Of a stretch of DNA of 8,528 nucleotides, positions 4,500 to 8,528 are shown piece by piece; position 1 is the stretch's first letter; every line of letters begins with the position of its first letter. Where the stretch lies: positions 1-8,528 of the forward strand of contig JAPSFM010000162.1 in NCBI GenBank assembly GCA_035063885.1. Direction: 5' to 3'. The translations under genes were made by a program, and so were the position numbers. A model generated the notes under the pieces. It saw nothing but the letters and a program-made list of their open reading frames with translations, was not told the origin of the DNA and made no database searches. The stretch comes from CAADGY01 sp900696665 (lineage in GTDB: Bacteria > Acidobacteriota > Terriglobia > Bryobacterales > Bryobacteraceae).

Positions 4500-6446
4500 A
4501 TGGCCGATAACAAGCTCGAGCTGGCCGTCACCATCGAAGTCGACAAGGCCAACCAGTCCATCAAGAGCGTCAACACCAACCTGTCGAACATCGAGGCGAC
4601 CGCCGCGAAAGCCGCGCGCGGCGCCTCGCAGGGCATCGACGGGATGACTGCGTCGATGGTGAAAGGTGCTACGGCTGGCAACCTGCTCGCGGACGCGATC
4701 AAGGAAGCAGTTGGGTGGATGAAGGAATGGACCATCGATGCGGTCAAGGCTGCGGCGCGTGAGGAGCGGCTGATCCACGCAGGCGAGGGGCTGGCTAAGG
4801 CACACGGCCAGGCAGCTGCATCGTTCAAGGAGGCAATGGAGCAGGTCGAGGAATTGGGCATCAAGGGCGATGACGCGGCCAAGATGCTCAATCAGATGCT
4901 TGTCGCAGATCTGGAGCTTGGAAAGGCAAAGGGCCTTGCGCAATTGGCGCTGAACATCCACGCCATGGGCGATATGGACGTGGGCCAGGCGATGCAGGGG
5001 GTGATGCGCGCCATTGAAACTGGAATGACGCGGACGCTGCGCGCGGCTGGCGTGATGGTCGATTTCACGAAAGCGCAACAGCTCGCGGAGCTGAAACTCG
5101 GACGGACGCTCACCGAGAACGAATTGGTTCAGCTGCGCTACCAGGAGTTGATGCGCGCCGGTATACGGATCCACGGAGGGTACGCAGCCATCGAGGGCGA
5201 TGCTCAGGAGCAAGCGCGGAAGCTGGGCGTCGAGATGGAAAAGTTGAAGGAGACCATAGGCGCTGCGTTCCAGGATGACTCCCGCAAACTCATTCAGATG
5301 TTCCGGGACCTGGTTGGCTGGCTCAAGGACAACGTGACCTGGATCGAGAAGTTCGGCACGATGGCGGTCTGGCTTGCGGGCATTCTCGCCACCTACGCCA
5401 TCGCGACCAAGATCCTGGGCATCGCCAAGGCCGTCGATGCGCTCACGCTCGCGCTAACTCGGAATCCCTGGGCGCTGCTCATCACCGGTGTCGTCACGGC
5501 GGGCGCGATCGTCTACAAGTCGTACAGGGACATGCAGGAGGGCCTGGAGGCGCGCGGCCGCGAGATGGAGAACGCGGCGCTTCGCCAGCAGCTCTTCGCG
5601 GGCAAGGTCAGGATCGAGGATCTGAGAAAGCGCGGGATGACGGACGATCAGATCCGCGAGCTGGTCTCCGGCCCCAAGCTGCTGCCCGGCGAAGAGGAGC
5701 CGTGGGGCGAATTCGGGGCCGGCCTTCCCAAGATCAAGATCGCGGGCGAGCCGGACGTGGACGCGCTGAAGCTCGCCCAGGAGATCCGCAAGCGCCAGGC
5801 CGAAAACGAGAAGTTCTTCCAGGAGCGCGCCATTGCAGCGGCGGGCGCCGAGAAAACCGGCTTCGCCAAAGACATCGCCGAAATCAACGCCGAGATCGCC
5901 AAGCGCACCACGTTCGTCGATGAGCGCGGCGTTTCCCGCTACGTTGCCCTGACCAAGGCGGCCTGGAATGCGATCATCGACGAGGCGCGACAGAAGCTCG
6001 AAGCCTTCAAGCAGCACTTCGCGCTCGAAAACAAGAAGGCGCTGGCCGAGTATCTCAAGGGCGAGGAAGAGGCGCACCAGCGCGCGATGGAGTTCGAGGC
6101 GCGCCGCTTCCAGCAGCGCATCCAGAACGACGCGGAGATCGCCGAGCGCAACCTCGATCATCTGCGCCAGGTTTATGCCTTCGAGGAGCAGCGGGCCGGC
6201 TTCGAGCGCGACGCGCGCCTCCGGGAGCTCGAGGGCGCCGACGCACAGACGCTCGAGCAGAAGATCGCCGTCGAGCAGCGCAAGGCAGAGATTCAGGTCG
6301 ACTACCTGGAGAAGGTCCACGAGGTGAAACAGCGCCTCTACGACATGGACACCTCGCGGATGCTGCTCGAAGAGGAGCTGACATTGAAGCGGCTTGGCTA
6401 TCAGGCCGACGAGATCAAGGCGCGGATCGCGGAGCTGAGCCAGTAG
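4500..6446 (+). CDS. Tape measure protein, N-terminal part ending at an in-frame amber codon
   Basis: The 648-residue segment has tape measure features. An N-terminal helical region (MADNKLELAVTIEVDKANQSIKS...) is followed by a long alanine-rich helical stretch. Two hydrophobic segments lie near residues 285-306 (FGTMAVWLAGILATYAIATKIL) and 323-342 (PWALLITGVVTAGAIVYKSY). From about residue 350 on is a highly charged Glu/Arg/Gln region of coiled-coil character. Tape measures set tail length and help DNA passage into the cell. An in-frame TGA at 4467 and no earlier start codon make ATG 4500 the only plausible start; its Shine-Dalgarno is weak. The frame stops at TAG 6444-6446 in mid coiled coil but stays open, in the same frame, to 7736. 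Codons around 4640-5250 look less GC-biased than those after 5350, so the gene may be mosaic. Confidence 0.85.
   Translation: MADNKLELAVTIEVDKANQSIKSVNTNLSNIEATAAKAARGASQGIDGMTASMVKGATAGNLLADAIKEAVGWMKEWTIDAVKAAAREERLIHAGEGLAKAHGQAAASFKEAMEQVEELGIKGDDAAKMLNQMLVADLELGKAKGLAQLALNIHAMGDMDVGQAMQGVMRAIETGMTRTLRAAGVMVDFTKAQQLAELKLGRTLTENELVQLRYQELMRAGIRIHGGYAAIEGDAQEQARKLGVEMEKLKETIGAAFQDDSRKLIQMFRDLVGWLKDNVTWIEKFGTMAVWLAGILATYAIATKILGIAKAVDALTLALTRNPWALLITGVVTAGAIVYKSYRDMQEGLEARGREMENAALRQQLFAGKVRIEDLRKRGMTDDQIRELVSGPKLLPGEEEPWGEFGAGLPKIKIAGEPDVDALKLAQEIRKRQAENEKFFQERAIAAAGAEKTGFAKDIAEINAEIAKRTTFVDERGVSRYVALTKAAWNAIIDEARQKLEAFKQHFALENKKALAEYLKGEEEAHQRAMEFEARRFQQRIQNDAEIAERNLDHLRQVYAFEEQRAGFERDARLRELEGADAQTLEQKIAVEQRKAEIQVDYLEKVHEVKQRLYDMDTSRMLLEEELTLKRLGYQADEIKARIAELSQ
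6444..6446 (+). other. In-frame amber codon within the tape measure gene
   Basis: This TAG occupies codon 649 of a 1,078-codon frame that is otherwise continuous from 4500 to 7736. It reads ...AGC CAG TAG CGC GAG GAC.... The residues on both sides continue one Gln/Arg/Glu-rich helix, so a single CAG-to-TAG change from an ancestral Gln codon is the simplest explanation. Readthrough or suppression is possible but unproven. Confidence 0.85.
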
Positions 6447-6500
6447 CGCGAGGACACCCGGAGGCAGAACCAGGAAGCCACGGACGCGGCGATCCAGGCC

Positions 6501-7736
6501 GTGCGCGAGAACGCCGCCAACCGGACGGCGCAGTTGGTGCGCGAGCACAACCGCACGGTCTTCGAATCGCTGAAGCAGCAGGCCGGCGGCGTGTTTGATG
6601 CGCTGCTTCAGAAATCGCAGTCGGTGTGGTCGGCGATCGCGAACTCGTTCAAGACCGCGCTGCTGACGGCGATCAAGGAAGTTGTCACGTCACGCGTGGC
6701 TGCGATGCTGATGTACCTGTTCACTGGCCAGAAGGTGACGTTCGCGGGCGGCAGCGCCGGTCCCGGTGGCAGCGGCGGCGCACTCGGCAGGCTCGGCGGC
6801 CTGCTCGGCATCGGCGCGGCGCCAGTCTTTGGGCAGGGCGGCGGCGGTCCGATTCCAGGCGGTGCGGCGGGCGGATGGGGCACGCCGCCTTTCATCCCGA
6901 GTGGCGGCGGATGGAGCGGCCTGCTCGGCGGGTGGAAGGATTTCTTCGGCTTTGGCGGTGGAGTTCAGTACGCGCCCGGCAAGGCCGTGACCTGGGAAGC
7001 GGCGACCGTGGGCCAGAAACTCTCGGCGCTCGGACGGTCCAACGCCGCACTGCTCGGGGGCGCGACGCTCGCGATGATGGGCCTCCAGCGCGGCGGCGTA
7101 TCGGGGCTCGCGATGACGACGGCCGGCGGCGCGCTGATCGGCTTCAGGTACGGAGGTCCGTTGGGCGCGGCCATCGGCGCCGGCGCCGGCTTCGTCGCCG
7201 GCCTGGTGCGGCTGTTCGTGAAAAGCGCGGAGGAGAAGGCGCGGGAGAAGATCAAGGCTCTGTACGGAGTGGAAATCTCCGACAAGGGACTGCTCAAGCA
7301 GATCGTCGACACCGCGAAGCAAGCCTTCGGCGGCAACCTCGACGTGGCGATCCGCAGCCAGCAGGTTCGCGACCTGATTCAGTTGTGCGCGATGAGCACG
7401 GGCCAGCCGACTCGAGGCATGCCGGCCACCGCTCACCCGCTCGATATCGTGCAGACCGGCGGGTCTTTGTACCAGTCGCCGGGATACTCCAACGGTACGG
7501 CGCTTCCCGGCCTGGGCGGCCTTCCCACGCTCGATGCCATCAGCGGCGGCGTGGCCTCTGGCGCCGGGCTCGGCACGACGGTGGTGAACCTCCAGATCGA
7601 CTCGAAGACGGTTGGCAACGTGATCGTCCAGAATGGGCGCGTTGTGGCCCAGGGCGCGATCAACGCCATGAAGAGCAACGCAGGCCGACGCGAGATGATC
7701 GCGCTGCAGTTGAGTCCGGGGACGTTGGTGGGTTGA
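6501..7736 (+). CDS. Tape measure protein, C-terminal part downstream of the amber codon
   Basis: This is the second half of the tape measure. The same frame is open from directly after the amber codon at 6446. The first possible restart is GTG 6501 (411 aa), which has no convincing Shine-Dalgarno. Residues continue the charged helix (NRTAQLVREHNRTVFESLKQQAGGVFDALLQKSQSVWSAIANSFKTALLTAIKEVV), the usual region before a tape measure C-terminal domain. There follow a long Gly-rich linker with hydrophobic stretches (GGSAGPGGSGGALGRLGG...), a further Gly/Ala hydrophobic segment (GGPLGAAIGAGAGFVAGLVRLFV) that may be membrane active, and a C-terminal strand end (VVNLQIDSKTVGNVIVQNGRVVAQ). It likely cannot work alone. 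It is either the distal part of a readthrough product or a dead remnant. It ends 5 bp before the convergent hicB stop. Confidence 0.75.
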   Translation: MRENAANRTAQLVREHNRTVFESLKQQAGGVFDALLQKSQSVWSAIANSFKTALLTAIKEVVTSRVAAMLMYLFTGQKVTFAGGSAGPGGSGGALGRLGGLLGIGAAPVFGQGGGGPIPGGAAGGWGTPPFIPSGGGWSGLLGGWKDFFGFGGGVQYAPGKAVTWEAATVGQKLSALGRSNAALLGGATLAMMGLQRGGVSGLAMTTAGGALIGFRYGGPLGAAIGAGAGFVAGLVRLFVKSAEEKAREKIKALYGVEISDKGLLKQIVDTAKQAFGGNLDVAIRSQQVRDLIQLCAMSTGQPTRGMPATAHPLDIVQTGGSLYQSPGYSNGTALPGLGGLPTLDAISGGVASGAGLGTTVVNLQIDSKTVGNVIVQNGRVVAQGAINAMKSNAGRREMIALQLSPGTLVG

Positions 7737-7741
7737 GCGCC

Positions 7742-8167
7742 TCAGGCAGCATCCAGGATCTGTATGGATAGCTGCTTGCCCATGGCGCGGAATGCCGCTT
7801 CCAACTGATCCAGCCGTGAGCCGTGCCGTAAATCGAGCAGACGGTCCACCTGGGGAAGATGGCAGTTCAACCGTCTCGCCAGTTCGGTCTTGCTAATGCG
7901 CCCGGCCCGCATCGCCGAATAGAGAGCCAGTTTTGCTTCGGTCAGAGCTGGGAGGACTACGTGCGGTCCGCGTCTGAAAGGTGAGGGTTTCGGGATGGGT
8001 TGGCGGTCCTCCATGTAGCCCATCAGAGCGGTTTCGAGTGCGTCCGTGGCGCGGGCCAGGGCTTCCTCGCGATCATCGCCGAATGTGTGCGCTTCGGGCA
8101 CGTCCGGGAAGCTGACCAGGATTGTCCCGTTGGTGTCAGGTTCCAATTTAACGGGATAGCGCAGCAT
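7742..8167 (-). CDS. hicB: HicB antitoxin
   Basis: The 141-aa product has the classic HicB N-terminal domain (RNase H-like fold, degraded catalytic site): LRYPVKLEPDTNGTILVSFPDVPEAHTFGDDREEALARATDALETAL. It is followed by a C-terminal helix-turn-helix at about 78-115 (AKLALYSAMRAGRISKTELARRLNCHLPQVDRLLDLRHGS), which binds DNA. HicB neutralises HicA by direct contact and represses the operon. GAGGAG lies upstream with a 7-nt gap to the ATG, and the gene begins 9 bp after the hicA stop, so the two form one minus-strand operon with the toxin first. Length is typical. It converges on the tape measure gene with only 5 bp between stop codons and no visible terminator. Confidence 0.94.
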   Translation of the reverse strand: MLRYPVKLEPDTNGTILVSFPDVPEAHTFGDDREEALARATDALETALMGYMEDRQPIPKPSPFRRGPHVVLPALTEAKLALYSAMRAGRISKTELARRLNCHLPQVDRLLDLRHGSRLDQLEAAFRAMGKQLSIQILDAA

Positions 8168-8176
8168 GATGGCTCC

Positions 8177-8359
8177 TCACTTGAGACCGAGGTCCTTCTT
8201 GATCTTCGCCGCGAGCCCCTTGCCGATCTCCTTGTTGGAGCCGTGCATGGGAAGCACGGAGAAGCGTCGTCCTCTTCGGACTTTGAGATGGCCTCCCTTG
8301 CCGGGTTCAAATGTGCAGCCTTGCTTTTCCAGCCACCGCTTGAACTCGGCGCTCGTCAC
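8177..8359 (-). CDS. hicA: HicA toxin (mRNA interferase)
   Basis: The 60-aa product reads TSAEFKRWLEKQGCTF, then GKGGHLKVRR, a VLPMHGSNKEIGKGL segment and a Lys-rich end (AAKIKKDLGLK). This is the HicA double-stranded-RNA-binding-like fold. The conserved histidine of the G-x-H motif falls at residue 24 when GTG 8359 is used, the position of the catalytic His in E. coli HicA, and this start also gives the usual family length of about 60. An ATG at 8410 would add 17 residues, but those codons coincide with operator-like repeats and the IS-like end, so it is disfavoured. HicA cleaves mRNA in the ribosome-associated pool and arrests growth until blocked by HicB. The GTG has only a weak Shine-Dalgarno. 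Confidence 0.93.
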   Translation of the reverse strand: MTSAEFKRWLEKQGCTFEPGKGGHLKVRRGRRFSVLPMHGSNKEIGKGLAAKIKKDLGLK

Positions 8360-8372
8360 GCTCTCAAGGTAC

Positions 8373-8406
8373 AACACATCTGTTTTGTTTGCAACACATG
8401 TGTTTC
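8373..8406. promoter_or_regulatory. Tandem palindromic operator-like sites upstream of hicA
   Basis: Two related sites lie exactly 20 bp apart, about two helical turns: AACACATCTGTTTT (8373-8386) and AACACATGTGTTTC (8393-8406). The second contains a perfect 12-bp palindrome (8393-8404). They begin 14 bp upstream of the hicA GTG, where HicB-type antitoxins are known to bind and repress. Function as HicB operators is inferred from position and symmetry. Confidence 0.6.
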
Positions 8407-8409
8407 GCA

Positions 8410-8415
8410 TGTCAA
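8410..8415 (-). promoter_or_regulatory. Outward-facing -35 hexamer TTGACA near hicA
   Basis: On the minus strand 8415-8410 reads TTGACA, a perfect sigma-70 -35 hexamer, pointing at hicA 51 bp away. Candidate -10 elements at the right spacing (GCAAAC) are poor, so the promoter is not convincing by itself. It coincides with the terminal TGTCAA of the IS-like repeat region. IS ends that carry an outward -35 are known, notably in the IS21 family. Confidence 0.3.
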
Positions 8416-8458
8416 GGCAAAGTAGAAATGTCGTGTTCCTGGCAAAGTAGAAATGTCG
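8416..8458 (+). repeat. Tandem 18-bp direct repeat, period 25 bp
   Basis: GGCAAAGTAGAAATGTCG occurs at 8416-8433 and again, identically, at 8441-8458, separated by TGTTCCT. Short repeated transposase-binding sites next to the terminus are typical of IS21-family elements, which is the most likely meaning here. Confidence 0.95.
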
Positions 8459-8528
8459 CCTTTTGCCATGGCCTCTCGGGAGCGCGTGTTAATCTGCTCG
8501 TGCCGGTGAAGCGGAGACGGGCAATGCT

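Larger units (their letters stand above)
8410..8528 (+). mobile_element. Probable end of an insertion sequence (IS21-like), continuing past the window
   Basis: The region begins with TGTCAA (8410), the kind of TG-starting terminus seen in IS21 elements, and carries the tandem 18-bp repeat. A non-coding leader follows. GGAG (8513-8516) then lies 7 nt before an ATG at 8524, which could open a transposase gene such as istA; only five of its bases are in the window. The opposite end, the transposase and any target duplication are outside the window, so the identification is inference. If right, the element inserted about 51 bp upstream of hicA. Confidence 0.42.

Noticed and set aside
1638..6446. 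Phage-wide reassignment of TAG to glutamine
   Set aside because: The small gene and the tail tube both appear to end genuinely at TAG with the next gene's start signal in place, and most other genes end in TGA. One TAG in the tape measure is better explained by mutation, suppression or local readthrough.
5454..6548. A 364-codon minus-strand frame within the tape measure gene
   Set aside because: Leu/Val/Arg-rich mirror of the GC-rich coiled-coil codons; no start signal or recognisable domain.
6626..7771. A 381-codon plus-strand frame overlapping the tape measure C-terminal part
   Set aside because: Very Arg-rich and low complexity, typical of a shifted frame in GC-rich DNA; the tape measure frame has recognisable features and continues the upstream frame.
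8360..8410. N-terminal extension of HicA to an ATG at 8410
   Set aside because: The added residues resemble no HicA, the codons are the operator-like repeats, and the GTG at 8359 gives the usual length and catalytic His position.

Overview
The window is a lambda-like (siphovirus-type) prophage morphogenesis segment in a GC-rich bacterial genome. By eye it is roughly 60-65% G+C (not counted), with strongly GC-biased third codon positions. Two accessory genes or modules on the minus strand interrupt it, and its right edge looks like the end of an insertion sequence. Nothing identifies the host species. A GC-rich Gram-negative such as a proteobacterium or acidobacterium is only a guess.

Left part, 1-3755, plus strand, tightly packed. 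It holds a DUF2190 capsid-associated protein, a gpFII-like head-tail joining protein, a gpZ/gp10-position tail completion protein, a gpU-position tail terminator, a 52-aa small protein that fills the next gap, a tail tube protein, and a tail assembly chaperone pair. This is lambda order (FII-Z-U-V-G/GT-H). The chaperone shows what looks like a complete programmed -1 frameshift cassette: an internal AGGAGG, slippery heptamer C CCA AAC, a 9-nt spacer, then a 10-bp hairpin with one bulge. It joins the 201-aa G-like protein to a 107-codon extension that has no start codon of its own and carries a four-cysteine motif.

Middle, 3756-4499. Where the tape measure gene would be expected directly after the chaperone there is a minus-strand gene for a zinc-ribbon plus DUF4145 protein. 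It looks like a moron (cargo gene) and may be defence-related.

Right part, 4500-7736, is the tape measure gene. Its reading frame is continuous for 1,078 codons except for one in-frame TAG at 6444-6446, which makes it a nonsense mutant, a suppressed or readthrough gene, or a sequencing error. Five bases after it, converging on it, is a minus-strand hicAB toxin-antitoxin pair. Upstream of hicA are two 20-bp-spaced palindromic operator-like sites. Just beyond them is an 18-bp direct repeat with a 25-bp period, beginning with TGTCAA, which looks like the terminus of an IS (IS21-like by impression). That terminus points a TTGACA hexamer towards hicA.

The left genes would build the head-tail connector, tail tube and tail-length ruler. 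The two reverse-strand modules flank the tape measure gene. With the amber codon and the probable IS end, they suggest a prophage that carries cargo and may be decaying.
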